Shown here one piece after another: positions 32,104-43,700 of a stretch of 64,000 bases of DNA (within the stretch, counting starts at the first letter, position 1; each line of letters opens with the position of its first letter). The stretch comes from Girardinichthys multiradiatus (lineage: Eukaryota > Chordata > Actinopteri > Cyprinodontiformes > Goodeidae), in assembly GCF_021462225.1 (NCBI RefSeq), contig NC_061812.1:49271363-49335362 (forward strand). Reading direction: 5' to 3'. The notes beneath the pieces were generated by a model. It did no database searches. It saw nothing but the letters and a program-made list of their open reading frames with translations, and had not been told where the DNA came from. The translations under genes and the position numbers were made by a program.

Positions 32104-33050
32104 GTGTGAAGGACCAGTCCTGCCATAATTAGGAATAAATTCAAAAATAAACAGCTTAATAATTGTGTAACTTGGCCAAGAAACAGTTTAACAAAAATAA
32201 TAATGTGGCAGTAAATGCAACAAAATAAAAAAGAAAAGATTTATTCAATAGCTGATCAAAATATAAACTGTCAATTTAAATCTTTTTCAGAAATATTTCA
32301 GGAAGTATTGTAAATGTTTAAAGATGCTGATTTATTGTTGAAGTTCTAAAAATAAAGTTTCCTCTGGTTAGATTGGGAAAACAGTCCCTCATTGACTCGT
32401 GGTTTTATTTTAAAACGAGGTCTGTAACGAGAATGCCTCTTAGAACTTTGGCAAACTGAGGAATTCTCTGAGTCAACAGAATACAGTCCCGACTAACAGC
32501 GGTATCTACAAACCAATCCACAACACTCCTGACTTTTTTTGCAACATGACAGAAATTAGCTGCTGCTAGCTGCTCTTTGTCAACACCTTCTTCCAAGAGG
32601 GTTGACCTCAGCCAATCAGAGAGAAGCTAAGGCGGTGACGCTGGTACAAAGACCGCCCCCTGTGTCTCTGTCCTGCCTCGATGTTGAGGTATAGACAACA
32701 CAGCGACCAAGTAATGTAAAAAAGAAAGACGGAAATCCATGGGCTCAGGAAAATCTGTTGGATAAGAAAATACAACACGAATATATTAGAGGAGAAAATA
32801 TATCAGTGCTTAAGAAATAAAAGGACAAACAATTGAAAAAATAAATACTTTTGAGCACATTTTTCAGAAAAATATACTTGTGAGGAAATGAATCTGAAAA
32901 AAGAAATGGGCTGGAAAATATCTGTCAAATATTAGAAAAAAAAATAGAATTTTGAAAAACTAAATGAGAATGAGTAATTCATTTATTAAGCCATTTATTT
33001 ATTTCATAATTTATTCATAATTATGACAGGATTAGTCCTTCATAATGAGG
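32104..33050. mobile_element. Putative MITE with about 45-bp inverted ends
   Basis: The left end (GAAGGACCAGTCCTGCCATA, ATTAGGAATAAATTC at 32108-32145) matches the reverse complement of the right end (CATAATTTATTCATAATTAT, GACAGGATTAGTCCTTCAT at 33004-33043). A third copy of the end is at 41656-41703. There is no coding capacity. The core (32400-32700) is GC-richer, with CCAATCAGAGAGAAGCTAAG. The superfamily is unknown. Confidence 0.6.
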
Positions 33051-33260
33051 GCTGTCTCCAGTGAAACAACTTTATCCATTTAACTGGAAAGGTCACCAGT
33101 CCAACACAGGGCAACAGAGAGACACACAGCACAGACACACACACACACACCCACCTGCTCCTAGGGGTCATTTAGAAAGACCAGTTAACCTAATAGTCAT
33201 GTTTTTGGACTGTTGGAGGATTAGCACTCAGAGGAAGTAACTCACATCCCACACTTATTA
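33051..33260. repeat. Dispersed repeat R1, copy 2
   Basis: GGCTGTCTCCAGTG, TGGAAAGGTCACCAGTCCAA, CACAGGGCAACAGAGAGACA and CAGTTAACCTAATAGTCATG follow the same order as in copies 1 and 3. An internal (CA)n lies at 33137-33151. Confidence 0.75.
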
Positions 33261-34050
33261 GGAGCGTGGTAGAAAACACTCAGCTTTCACACCATCTCTT
33301 CTAAGTCCTCCCACTGGAAATGAGGATATGAAACAACAACAAATGTGAGCAGCGCCCTGGTTACATGTTCCTAATTAACAGCTGACTGAAGACATTAATT
33401 GGGATTGCTGTATTGGCTAAATTCTGTTTCCAATCTGCTGCACGTGCGTCACATTAGTCATGGAAAACCGCTTCATTTATGAGCTTGGTATCAGGAGGTC
33501 CAACTAAATAATGCCAGGTGGTGTCAGAATCCGGCTGGACTGTCTCCTGAACTCATTAAATTGGCTGCTGTCTGACTGTACTGTTTGTACACTTCAGCCA
33601 GTCTTATATCACCCTTCAGTGCCTTGTCAGTTTGTAAGAGGAAGTGTGGATTGCATCTTGAGGAAAAGTGGGAAAAAAACCACAGGCTCTTACTTTACAC
33701 AGTCTATTATTAATGGAGTTTAGAAGCTGATCTCTAGGCGCAAGCAGCGATGTAAGTTGGAGCTGTATTTGAGGTTAACGCCACCTTTCATTAGGAGAAA
33801 ATTTTAATTTTGTTCTTGTCAGAGAAAACATACCCATCATCATCACTAAATTTACAGTTATTTAAAAGAGTATATCACTCCCTCATTTCTTCTGTTTTTG
33901 CTTTTTTGTCACATTTAAAATCCACCTGTTGCTGTGTACCTCTTTAAGCCTAAACTATATACTTAAGCCGGACTATAAATCGGTCCGGAGTATAAGTAGC
34001 ATCGGTCAAAAAAATGCATTATGAAGAGAAAAATCCATGAATGTGTGCAT
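33261..34050. other. Unassigned AT-rich sequence
   Basis: No element or gene is recognised. A 70-codon open frame at 33511-33723 has no domain. Confidence 0.45.
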
Positions 34051-34051
34051 A

Positions 34052-35620
34052 TACACTGCGCCAAAAAATAAAGGGAACATTCAAATAACACATCCTAGAT
34101 CTGAATGAATGAAATATTCTCAATGAATACTTTGTTCTCTAGAAAGTTGAATGTGTTGACAACAAAATCACACAAAAATCATCAATGGAAATCAAATTTA
34201 TTAACCAATGGAGGCCTGGATTTGGAGTCACACGCCAAATTAAATTGGAAAAACACACTACAGGCTGATCCAACTTTGATGTAATATCCTTAAAACAAGT
34301 CAAAATGAGGCTCAGTATTGTGTGTGACCTCCACGTTCCTGTATGACCTCCCTACAACGCCTGGACATGCTCCTGATGAGACGTCTCCTGAGGGATCTCC
34401 TCCCAGACCTGGACTAAAGCATCCACCAACTCCTGGACAGTCTGTGGTGCAACGTGACGTTGGTGGATGGAACGAGACATGATGTCCCAGATGTGCTCAA
34501 TCGGATTCAGGTCTGGGGAACGGGCGGGCCAGTCCATAGCTTCAATGTCTTCATCTTGCAGGAACTGCTGACACACTCCAGCCACATGAGGTCTAGCATT
34601 GTCCTGCATTAGGAGGAACCCAGGGTCAACCGCACCAGCATATGGTCTCACAAGGGGTCTGAGGATCTCATCTCGGTACCTAATGGCAGTCAGGCTACCT
34701 CTGGCGAGCACATGGAGGGCCATGCGGCCCCCCAAAGTAATGCCACCCCACACCATTACTGACCCACTGCCAAACCGGTCATGCTGAAGGATGTTGCAGG
34801 CAGCAGATCTCTCTCCACGGTGTCTCCAGACTGTGTCACGTCTGTCACATGTGCTCAGTGTGAACCTGCTTTCATCTGTGAAGAGCACAGGGCTCCAGTG
34901 GCGAATTTGCCAATCCTGGTGTTCCCTGGCAAATGCCAAGCATCCTGCATGGTGTTGGGCTGTGAGCACAACCCCCATTTGTGGACGTCGGGCCCTCATA
35001 CCATCCTCATGGAGTCGGTTTCCAACCATTTGTGCAGACACATGCACATTTGTGGCCTGCTGGAGGTCATTTTGCAGGGCTTTGGCAGTGCTCCTCCTGT
35101 TCCTCCTTGCACAAAGGCAGAGGTAGCGGTCCTGCTGCTGGGTTGTTGCCCTCCTACGGCCTCCTCCACGTCTCCTGGTGTACTGGCCTGTCTCCTGGTA
35201 GCGCCTCCAGTCTCTGGACACTACGCTGACAGACACAGCAAACCTTCTTGCCACAGCTGGCATTGATGTGCCATCCTGGATGAGCTGCACTACCTGAGCC
35301 ACTTGTGTGGGTTGTAGAGTCCGTCTCATGCTACCACGAGTGTGAAAGCACCACCAACATTCAAAAGTGACCAAAACATCAGCCATAAAGCATCGGTACT
35401 GAGAAGTGGTCCCCACCTGCAGAACCACTCCTTTATTGAGTGAGTCTTGCTAATCGCCAAATATTTCCCCCTGTTGTCTTTTCCATTTGGACAACAGCTG
35501 TGAAATTGATTGTCAACCAGTGTTGCTTCCTAAGTGGATAGATTGATTTCACAGAAGTTTGATTTACTTGGAGTTATATTATGTTGTTTAAGTGTTCCCT
35601 TTATTTTTTTGAGCAGTGTA
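34052..35620 (-). mobile_element. Tc1-type transposon, second family
   Basis: The ends TACACTGCGCCAAAAAATAA and GCAGTGTA (inverted, with AAAAAAATAAAGGGAACA) define a 1.57-kb element. Outer repeats recognisably pair for about 30 bp, with further blocks inside. The transposase on the minus strand is unlike that of copies A-C. It lies directly before another Tc1 (35647), in the same orientation. Confidence 0.92.
34312..35329 (-). pseudogene. Tc1 transposase, second family (C-terminal frameshift)
   Basis: The start was chosen at [20 protein letters not shown] (ATG at 35327-35329). The frame is open further upstream, but that part is terminal repeat. N-terminal HTH ([20 protein letters not shown]), a [14 protein letters not shown] linker, then the DDE domain: [35 protein letters not shown], all three acidic residues present. 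After IPQE the frame shifts at about 34380. The other frame continues LIRSMSRRC to TQY and TGA at 34312, so a small deletion has replaced the last 20 or so residues with [10 protein letters not shown]. Otherwise it is intact over more than 300 codons, so activity was lost recently. Confidence 0.92.
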
Positions 35621-35646
35621 CATACATACATAGATACATACTTATA

Positions 35647-37277
35647 TACAATACGGACCAAAGGTTTGGACCCACCTTCTCATTCAAAGAGTTTTCTTTA
35701 TTTTCATGACTATGAATATTGTAGCTTCACACTGAAGGCATCAAAACTATGAATTAACACATGTGGAATTATATACTGAATAAGAAAGTGTGAAACAACC
35801 GAAAATATGTCTTATATTCTAGGTTCTTCAAAGTAGCCACCTTTTGCTTTGATTACTGCTCCGCACACTCTTGGCATTCTGTTGATGAGCTTCAAGAGGT
35901 AGTCACCTGAAATGGTTTTCCAACAGTCTTGAAGGAGATCCCAGAGATGCTTAGCACTTGTTGGCCCTTTTGCCTTCACTCTGCCGTCCAGCTCACCCCA
36001 AACCATCTTGATTGGGTTCAGGTCCGGTGACTGTGGAGTCCAGATCATCTGGCGCAGCACCCCATCACTCTCCTTCTTGGTCAAATAGCCCTTACACAGC
36101 CTGGAGGTGTGTTTAGGGTCATTGTCCTGTTGAAAAATAAATGATGATCCAACTAAAGGCAAACCGGATGGAGTAGCATGCCACTGCAAGATGCTGTGTT
36201 AGCCATGCTGGTTCAGTATGCCTTCAATTTTGAATAAATCCCCAACAGTGTAACCAGCAAAGCACCCCCACAACATCACACCTCCTCCTCCATGTTTCAC
36301 GGTGGGAACCAGGCATGTAGAGTCCATCCGTTCACCTCTTCTGTGCTGCACAAAGACACGGTGGTTGGAACCAAAGATCTCAAACTTGGACTCATCATAC
36401 CAAAGCACAGATTTCCACTGGTCTAATGTCCATTCCTTGTGTTCTTTAGCCCAAGCAAGTATCTTCTGCTTGTTGCCTGTCCTCAGCAGTGGTTTCTGAG
36501 CAGCTATTTTACCATGAAGGCCTGATTCACACAGTCTCCTCTTAACAGTTGTTCTAGAGATGTGTCTGCTGCTAGAACTCTGTGTTGCATTGACCTGTTC
36601 TCTAATCTGAGCTGCTGTTAACCTGCGATTTCTGAGGCTGGTGACTCGGATGAACTTATCGTCCGCAGCAGAGGTGACTCTTGGTCTTCCTTTCCTGGGG
36701 CGGTCCTCATGTGAGCCAGTTTCTTTGTAGCGCTTGATGGTTTTTGCGACTGCACTTGGGGACACTTTAAAAGTTTTCCCAATTATTCGGACTGACTGAC
36801 CTTCATTTCTTAAAGTAATGATGGCCACTCGTTTTTCTTTACTTAGCTGCTTTTTTCTTGCCATAATACAAATTCTAACAGTCTATTCAGTAGGACTATC
36901 AGCTGTGTACTGCATCCACCTCCTGCACAACACAACTGATGTTCCCAACCCTATTTATAAGGCTTGAAATCCCACTTATTAAACCTGAGAGGGCACACCT
37001 GTGAAGTGAAAACCATTTCAGGTGACTACCTCTTGAAGCTCATCAACAGAATGCCAAGAGTGTGTGGAGCAGTAATCAAAGTAAAAGGTGGCTACTTTGA
37101 AGAACCTAGAATATAAGACATATTTTCTTGACACACTTTCTTGTTCAGTATATAATTCCACATGTGTTAATTCATAGTTTTGATGCCTTCAGTGTGAAGC
37201 TACAATATTCATAGTCATGAAAATAAAGACAACTCTTTGAATGAGAAGGTGGGTCCAAACCTTTGGTCTGTACTGTA
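35647..37277 (-). mobile_element. Tc1-type transposon, third family, with expanded inverted repeats
   Basis: The left end TACAATACGGACCAAAGGTT and inverted right end (AACCTTTGGTCTGTACTGTA) flank 1.63 kb. The inverted repeats are about 270 bp (35647-35919 and 37009-37277). They reach into the coding sequence: the right repeat contains an inverted copy of the codons for the last about 30 transposase residues (..LLKLINRMPRVCGAVIK..). Confidence 0.93.
35812..36864 (-). pseudogene. Tc1 transposase, third family (nonsense and catalytic E to K)
   Basis: Starts MARKKQLSKEKRVAIITLRN. Two HTH motifs follow (GKTFKVSPSAVAKTIKRYKE and TSLRNRRLTAAQIREQVNAT), then the DDE domain. The first Asp is in VLWYDESKFEIFG and the second in FIFQQDNDPKHTS. 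The third position reads SPDLNPIKMVWGELD: the catalytic Glu is Lys (AAG at about 36009-36011). A TAA after GILNQHG (36199-36201) stands where relatives have Tyr and splits one frame into two open pieces. Two independent point changes therefore kill it. The C-terminus is intact to FEEPRI. Confidence 0.94.
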
Positions 37278-37730
37278 TAATGTGCGATTGCTCTAAGACT
37301 GCAAGGGAAGCTCAGCTTCCCCTAAAATTTCAAAAAATAAGTGATCAAATATATACTGTTGTGTGTACATGTCATTGACTAAATATGTGCTACAACGCGC
37401 TCAACGTTTGTTGAGAATCAACTTCTTATCACTAGTAGCGACGCGGCTTTCCTCTCACTCATTCCCACAGCTTCACAGTGCTTTAAACAGTGAGTTCAAT
37501 AGCGAAGCAAGAATACTGGGCTTTGTCCCGACCATCGGACGTTCAGCGTCTCTCGGGGTTTATGGGGCAGTGGGCTGTCCTCGGCTGGCACAGATGCTCA
37601 GCTTCTGTATGATGATTAGATGATCTGTCTCAGGCTGAATCCCCTTTTTGATTGACAGCGAAATGAGCGAATCAGCGATCTTGAAACTGAGCTTTCCCTC
37701 CTTGAAAGACCAGCGTCCGCCACTGATATA
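37278..37730. other. Spacer between Tc1 elements
   Basis: Contains GAAGCTCAGCTTCCCCTAAA and a CG-bearing stretch at 37385-37560. It may be a piece of another old transposon, but no family was identified. Confidence 0.4.
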
Positions 37731-39341
37731 TACAGGTCCTTCTCAAAATATTAGCATATTGTGATAAAGTTAATTATTTTCCATAATGTCATGATGAAAA
37801 TTTAACATTCATATATTTTAGATTCATTGCACACTAACTGAAATATTTCAGGTCTTTTATTGTCTTAATACGGATGATTTTGGCATACAGCTCATGAAAA
37901 CCCAAAATTCCTATCTCACAAAATTAGCATATTTCATCCGACCAATAAAAGAAAAGTGTTTTTAATACAAAAAACGTCAACCTTCAAATAATGTACAGTT
38001 ATGCACTCAATACTTGGTCGGGAATCCTTTTGCAGAAATGACTGCTTCAATGCGGCGTGGCATGGAGGCAATCAGCCTGTGGCACTGCTAAGGTCTTATG
38101 GAGGCCCAGGATGCTTCGATAGCGGCCTTTAGCTCATCCAGAGTGTTGGGTCTTGAGTCTCTCAATGTTCTCTTCACAATATCCCACAGATTCTCTATGG
38201 GGTTCAGGTCAGGAGAGTTGGCAGGCCAATTGAGCACAGTGATACCATGGTCAGTAAACCATTTACCAGTGGTTTTGGCACTGTGAGCAGGTGCCAGGTC
38301 GTGCTGAAAAATGAAATCTTCATCTCCATAAAGCTTTTCAGCAGATGGAAGCATGAAGTGCTCCAAAATCTCCTGATAGCTAGCTGCATTGACCCTGCCC
38401 TTGATAAAACACAGTGGACCAACACCAGCAGCTGACACGGCACCCCAGACCATCACTGACTGTGGGTACTTGACACTGGACTTCTGGCATTTTGGCATTT
38501 CCTTCTCCCCAGTCTTCCTCCAGACTCTGGCACCTTGATTTCCGAATGACATGCAGAATTTGCTTTCATCCGAAAAAAGTACTTTGGACCACTGAGCAAC
38601 AGTCCAGTGCTGCTTCTCTGTAGCCCAGGTCAGGCGCTTCTGCCGCTGTTTCTGGTTCAAAAGTGGCTTGACCTGGGGAATGCGGCACCTGTAGCCCATT
38701 TCCTGCACACGCCTGTGCACGGTGGCTCTGGATGTTTCTACTCCAGACTCAGTCCACTGCTTCCGCAGGTCCCCCAAGTTCTGGAATCGGCCCTTCTCCA
38801 CAATCTTCCTCAGGGTCCGGTCACCTCTTCTCGTTGTGCAGCGTTTTCTGCCACACTTTTTCCTTCCCACAGACTTCCCACTGAGGTGCCTTGATACAGC
38901 ACTCTGGGAACAGCCTATTCGTTCAGAAATGTCATTCTGTGTCTTACCCTCTTGCTTGAGGGTGTCAATAGTGGCCTTCTGGACAGCAGTCAGGTCGGCA
39001 GTCTTACCCATGATTGGGGTTTTGAGTGATGAACCAGGCTGGGAGTTTTAACGGCCTCAGGAATCTTTTGCAGGTGTTTAGAGTTAACTCGTTGATTCAG
39101 ATGATTAGGTTCATAGCTCGTTTAGAGACCCTTTTAATGATATGCTAATTTTGTGAGATAGGAATTTTGGGTTTTCATGAGCTGTATGCCAAAATCGTCC
39201 GTATTAAGACAATAAAAGACCTGAAATATTTCAGTTAGTGTGCAATGAATCTAAAATATATGAATGTTAAATTTTCATCATGACATTATGGAAAATAATG
39301 AACTTTATAACAATATGCTAATATTTTGAGAAGGACCTGTA
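37731..39341 (-). mobile_element. Tc1-type transposon, copy B
   Basis: Same family as copy A: TA-flanked CAGGTCCTTCTCAAAATATT ends and about 200-bp inverted repeats. It is full length, 1.61 kb. Confidence 0.95.
38007..39011 (-). pseudogene. Tc1 transposase, copy B (late nonsense codon)
   Basis: It opens at MGKTADLTAVQKATIDTLKQ and has the intact HTH pair, NLS-like GRKKCGRKR, and all DDE residues (LFSDESKF, FQHDLAPAHS, NPIENLW). After ASIRP a TAG (38088-38090) replaces the CAG of copy A and removes the last 26 or so residues. The reading frame beyond it is still open to the usual stop at 38007. Of the three copies this is the least damaged. Confidence 0.94.
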
Positions 39342-39357
39342 GGTAACACTACTGTCA

Positions 39358-39645
39358 GATATGTAGAATCCAGAAGCTGTTTCACAACATGAAGTAGGCT
39401 AACAGATCTCAAAAAGCAATCCATCATGCCCCAATTTGATGAAATTCAAGATGAGAAGCAAAGCCACTGACATCTATCAGTCTGACAAGGTTTACAAAGC
39501 TATTTCAAAAACTTTGGGACTCCAAAAGTCACAAAGAGAACCATTATCCACAAATAAAAAAAATGGAACAGTGGAGAACCTTCCCAGGATTGGCTGGCCA
39601 GCTAAATGGCTCTAAGAGCTCTTTCAGAAGGTCACAAAGGAAGCC
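39358..39645 (+). pseudogene. Tc1 N-terminal (HTH) relic, different family
   Basis: The plus strand holds words of a further Tc1 family: AAGTAGGCTAACAGATCTCA, GCAAAGCCACTGACATCTAT, CAGTCTGACAAGG, AAAGCTATTTCAAAAACTTT and GTGGAGAACCTTCCCAGGAT. These encode the first HTH (SKATDIYQSDKVYKAISKTL-like) and the start of the second. There is no DDE domain; it is truncated where the L2-like LINE begins. Confidence 0.7.
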
Positions 39646-39654
39646 AAAACAAAG

Positions 39655-41585
39655 GCTGGTCTATATTTGTCTGACAGATTCCAGTTTGTTCATGTAAATG
39701 ATAAATCATCTTTAAACTCCAGGGTTAATTGTGGAGTACCATAGGGTTCAGTGCTTGGGCCAATTTTCTTCACTATATATATACTTCCAATAGGTAAAAT
39801 GATCAGGCAGCATAGGATAAATTTTCACTGTTATGCTGATGATACTCAGCTTTACTTATCCATAAATCCTGATGAGCCCAACCAGTTAGATAGACTACAA
39901 GCATGTCTTGAAGACATAAAAACTTGGATGACTTCAAATTTTCTGCTTCTAAATTCAGACAAGACATAAGTTGTCGTCTATGGACCTTAGTCTTTAAAAA
40001 AGAAACTGCTTAGTCAATGACTTAACCTGGATGGCATTAAATTGACCTCCGGTAATAAAGTAAAAAAACCTTGGTGTTATTTTTGACCAGGACATGTCAT
40101 TTAAATCCCATATTAAACAGGTTTCTAGGATTTTCTTCTTTCACCTCCGGAACATTGCCAAAATTAGAAATATCCTATCCAGGAGTGACGCTGAAAAACT
40201 GAGCCATGCATTTGTTACTTCAAGGCTGGACTATTGTAATTCTTTACTATCAGGATGTCAACAAATTGCAGTTAAAAGCCTTCAGCTGATTCAAAATGCT
40301 GCAGCAAGAGTTCTGATGAAAATTAAAAAGAGAGATCATATTTCTCCTATTTTAGCTTCCCTTCATTGGCTCCCTGTTAAATCCAGAATAGAATTTAAAA
40401 TTCTTCTCCTCACATATAAAGCCATTAATGATCTAGCTCCATCATACATCAGAGATCTGATTGGTCCATATGTTCCTAACAGGGCATTTTGTTCTCAGAC
40501 TGCAGGTTTACTGGTGGTTCCTAGAGTCTCTAGAAGTAGAATGGGAGGCAGATCCTTTAGTTATCAGGCTCCTCTCCTGTGGAACCAGCTCCCAGTTTTA
40601 GTCCGTGAGGCAGACACCCTGTCTACTTTTAAGGCTAGGCTTAAAACTTTCTTTCTTGATAAAACTTATAGTTAGATTGGCTTAGGTTATCCTGAGCTAT
40701 CTCTGTAGTTATGCTGCTATAGGCTTAGGCTGCTGGAGGACATAATGACCACTTTCACCCTCTTCGCTACATTCTCACACTACTCGCCAATTTTGCATTA
40801 TTTGCTGTTATTTCAGCTTTTAACTTTGTTCTCTCTTTTTCTCTTCGTAGAAGCTACACCTGGTCTGACTGTGTCTACCTTTGACATCTTTCTGGAGAGG
40901 GGAATCGTCCGAGCTTCTGCTGGCAACAACTTAATGCTCACCCTCTACAGATGATCCACATAGCCTTTTCTTTTAGTGTTTAACCCTTTCTCTATCCTAG
41001 ACATGGGAACTGACTGAGCTTCTACTATGACTAACTCTATGTGCTCTCTTTCCGATTCTCACCTTGAAAACTGGCTCAGAGTTTATCTGTTCTTTCTTTT
41101 TAGATGAAACGACTAAAGGAGCTACATCCATTAACATTTACTTTTCCTTCCCATAGAAAGTACTCTGGATCAGTGCTTGTGTTCTTTTTGTGTCTCTGCT
41201 CTGTTCTCTCAAACCCCCAGTCGGTCGTGGCAGATGGCCGCTCACACTGAGCCTGGTTCTGCTGGAGGTTTCTTCCTGTTAAAAGGGAGTTTTTCCTCTC
41301 CACTGTCGCTACATGCATGCTCAGTATGAGGGATTGCTGCAAAGTCAACGCTAGTGACTGTCCACTGTCTCTACATGCTCATCCAGGAATGCTGCAAGTC
41401 ACTGACTGGATGCAATATGCTGGGTTTCCTTAGATAGAAAAACTTTTTATCCAATTTCAATAAATAACTGAATCTAACTGCACTGTTCAGTGGTTAGGAT
41501 TAATTGGAATGTATGAACCTGACTTTTGTGAAGTGCCTTGTTGTGAATTGGCGCTATATAAATAAACTGAATTGAATTGAATTAT
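39655..41585 (+). pseudogene. L2-like LINE, 5'-truncated (reverse transcriptase C-terminal half and 3' UTR)
   Basis: Reads FLTDSSLFM-like text, then GSVLGPIFFTIYILPIGKMI, INFHCYADDTQLYLS (catalytic YADD) at about 39817-39860, WMTSNFLLLNSDKT, a stop, then DMSFKSHIKQVSRIFFFHLR and 193 open codons to TFFLDKTYS (40094-40675). ARVLMKIKKRDHISPILASL and HWLPVKSRIEFKILLLTYKA are signature strings. A 0.9-kb 3' UTR ends in GAATTGAATTGAATT units. It is 5'-truncated and has one or two disruptions near 39970-40090. Confidence 0.9.
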
Positions 41586-41649
41586 ATGTCAATATTTTAC
41601 AACATTGTCACCAGTCCAGGTAAATGGACAAATTTGTTTCAATGAAGAC

Positions 41650-41720
41650 ACGCCTCCTCATTATAAAGGACTAATTCTTCTGTAATTAAGAATAAATTTA
41701 AAAATGAATAAATGGCTGAT
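41650..41720. repeat. MITE end fragment
   Basis: CCTCATTATAAAGGACTAATTC and TGTAATTAAGAATAAATTTA match the ends of the 32.1-kb MITE. Only one end is present. Confidence 0.55.
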
Positions 41721-41897
41721 AAATGAATTACTCATTTATTTATTTATTACATAAACTGAGTTTGCCTGCCGTTTTCACACTGAGGGAGTCATTGTAGCAT
41801 AAGTTTTGTTTTAGAGTGGGACTGGTCACAGCGATTAGGAACCTAATTTTAAATATCGCAATAATGTATATCGAGACAAAGCCCAAATATATTGAGA

Positions 41898-42428
41898 TAC
41901 ACTACTGGTCAAACGTTTTAGAAGGGCTTTCTCACTTAATGGGTCTCTTTATTTTCATGACAATTTAAATTGTAGATTCTCACCAAAGGCAAAAAAGACT
42001 GAATGAACACACATGGAATTATGTAGTAAACAAAAAGTGTGAAATAACTAAACATTTTATATTTTAAATTCTTCAAAATAGCCACCCTTTGCTTTGATTA
42101 CTGCTTTGATTTCTTAACATTCTCTTCATGAGGTGGTCACCTGAAATGGTTTTCCAAAGAGTCTTGAAAGAACTTCCCAAAGGTTCATTGAGAGACGGCT
42201 AAAGGTTAATATTTCAATCATTACAACATAGGGATGCTACTTTAAGGAATCTAAAATATAACATATTTAAAGATATTTTACAATTTTTGGTTTGCTACAT
42301 AATTGCATATGTGTTCATTCAATGTTTTGATGCCTTCAGTGAGATTCTACGTACAATGTAAATAGTCATAAACACAAAGAAAACCATTAAATGAGAAAGG
42401 TGTTCTAAAACTTCTGACTGGTAGTGTA
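41898..42428. mobile_element. Tc1 deletion derivative (MITE-like), related to the third family
   Basis: Ends TACACTACTGGTCAAACGTT and its inverted partner (GACTGGTAGTGTA). The interior repeats the terminal-repeat words of 35647-37277: ATTTTCATGAC, AACACACATGGAATTA, AGCCACCCTTTGCTTTGATT and CACCTGAAATGGTTTTCC. Coding sequence is lost. It is a non-autonomous element of about 530 bp. Confidence 0.85.
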
Positions 42429-43089
42429 TATCTTTTTGGTCCTATTGCCCAGTCCTATTTTGAACAACATCTAAAGTTTTTGCCTCAGTTAAGGTCAGAG
42501 TTCATAATTCAACAATAAGAAAGAGACTTGGCAAAAATGACCCTAATGGGACAGTTCCAAGGTCAAAACCACACTGACCAAAAAAACACAAAGGCCCACC
42601 ACACTTTTACCTAAAAACATCTTGATGAAGACTTTTGGGAAAACAGTTTGTGGTCTGATTAGAATAAAGGTTTTGGAAGATGTGCGTCCAATTAAATCAA
42701 GTATAAAACTACTGCAGCACTTCCATGTGATGATATTGAGCTGATTTGCTTCAAGATTTGGAAGAGTATTTGATGAAAGCATGAATTCTGCTCTCTTGCA
42801 GAAAATCTTTTAAGGAGAATGTCTGGCCATCAATTCACAACCTTAAGCTCAAGCTCACTTGGGTTCTGCAACAGGATGAATTGCATCTTCCTCTATAGAG
42901 CCTTACTGCATTTTATACACAGCTAGCTTTTAATAGTTACAGCTACTGCTGAGGGTCAACACTTGGCTCAGAAGAATAGATAGACCAACACAAAGCTTCT
43001 TGAAATGGAGAAGCGGACGAAAACTTCAAGTTGCAGCTAATTTAGTTAGTGTGAAACTAAACTAATCCTACATTGAATGTTAAATTTCA
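42429..43089. other. Unassigned
   Basis: Words such as TTGGCAAAAATGACCCTAAT and AAAACATCTTGATGAAGA suggest another decayed Tc1-type sequence at 42500-42860, but I could not follow a frame. Confidence 0.3.
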
Positions 43090-43700
43090 AATTATAGTTT
43101 CACGTGAGCTGTGGATCTATGCAGCCCCTCTAGAATTACTATGGATCTCCATGCTGCTTCTCTGGTCAATGCTCTCCTCACCCAGCCTGTCAGTTTAGGT
43201 GGACTTCCATGTCTTGGTAGGTCTGCAGTTGGTCCATCTTCTCTCCATGTTCAGATGATGGACTGAACAGAGCTCTGGGAGATGTTCAGAGCTTGGGATA
43301 TTGTTTTAGAACATCTCCACCCTGACCAGTCTGCTGTGTTCCTTGGTCTCCGTGATGCTGTCTGTTGTCTAATGTTCTCTTGTTCTTTAACAAGTCTCTG
43401 AGACCAGAAACATAGCAGCTGTGTTTATACTTGGATGACATAACACGCAGTTGGACTCTGTTCACTGAATAGGTGAAGCCAATTGGTTGCACTAGATTTT
43501 ATTTAGGGTTATGAGAGTAAAGGGGCCTGAATTCATATGCACTCAACGGTTTGGGGATTTTTTTGTCAAATATAGACAAAAACTTATTTTTCTTTTCAAT
43601 TTCCTATTATGTACTACTTTTTGTTAGTCTGTCACATCAAATCCCAGTAAAGTACACTGAGGTTGGTAATTGGTGCAATGTTTAAGAGATGGGAATACTG
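43090..43700. repeat. DNA-transposon-derived repeat
   Basis: Contains GAGATGTTCAGAGCTTGGGA, CTGTGTTCCTTGGTCTCCGT and, at the right, TTGTTAGTCTGTCACATCAA followed by ATCCCAGTAAAGTACA. These words recur in a widespread fish DNA-transposon family, possibly Tc1-like. No open frame. Confidence 0.5.

Noticed and set aside
34781..35266. 161-codon open frame on plus, with other open frames across 34.8-35.3 kb
   Set aside because: Antisense of the Tc1 transposase; no independent domain.
43090..43700. Possible host exon near TGTTCCTTGGTCTCCGTGAT
   Set aside because: These words recur in a known-looking fish DNA-transposon repeat, and no frame or splice sites fit a host gene.
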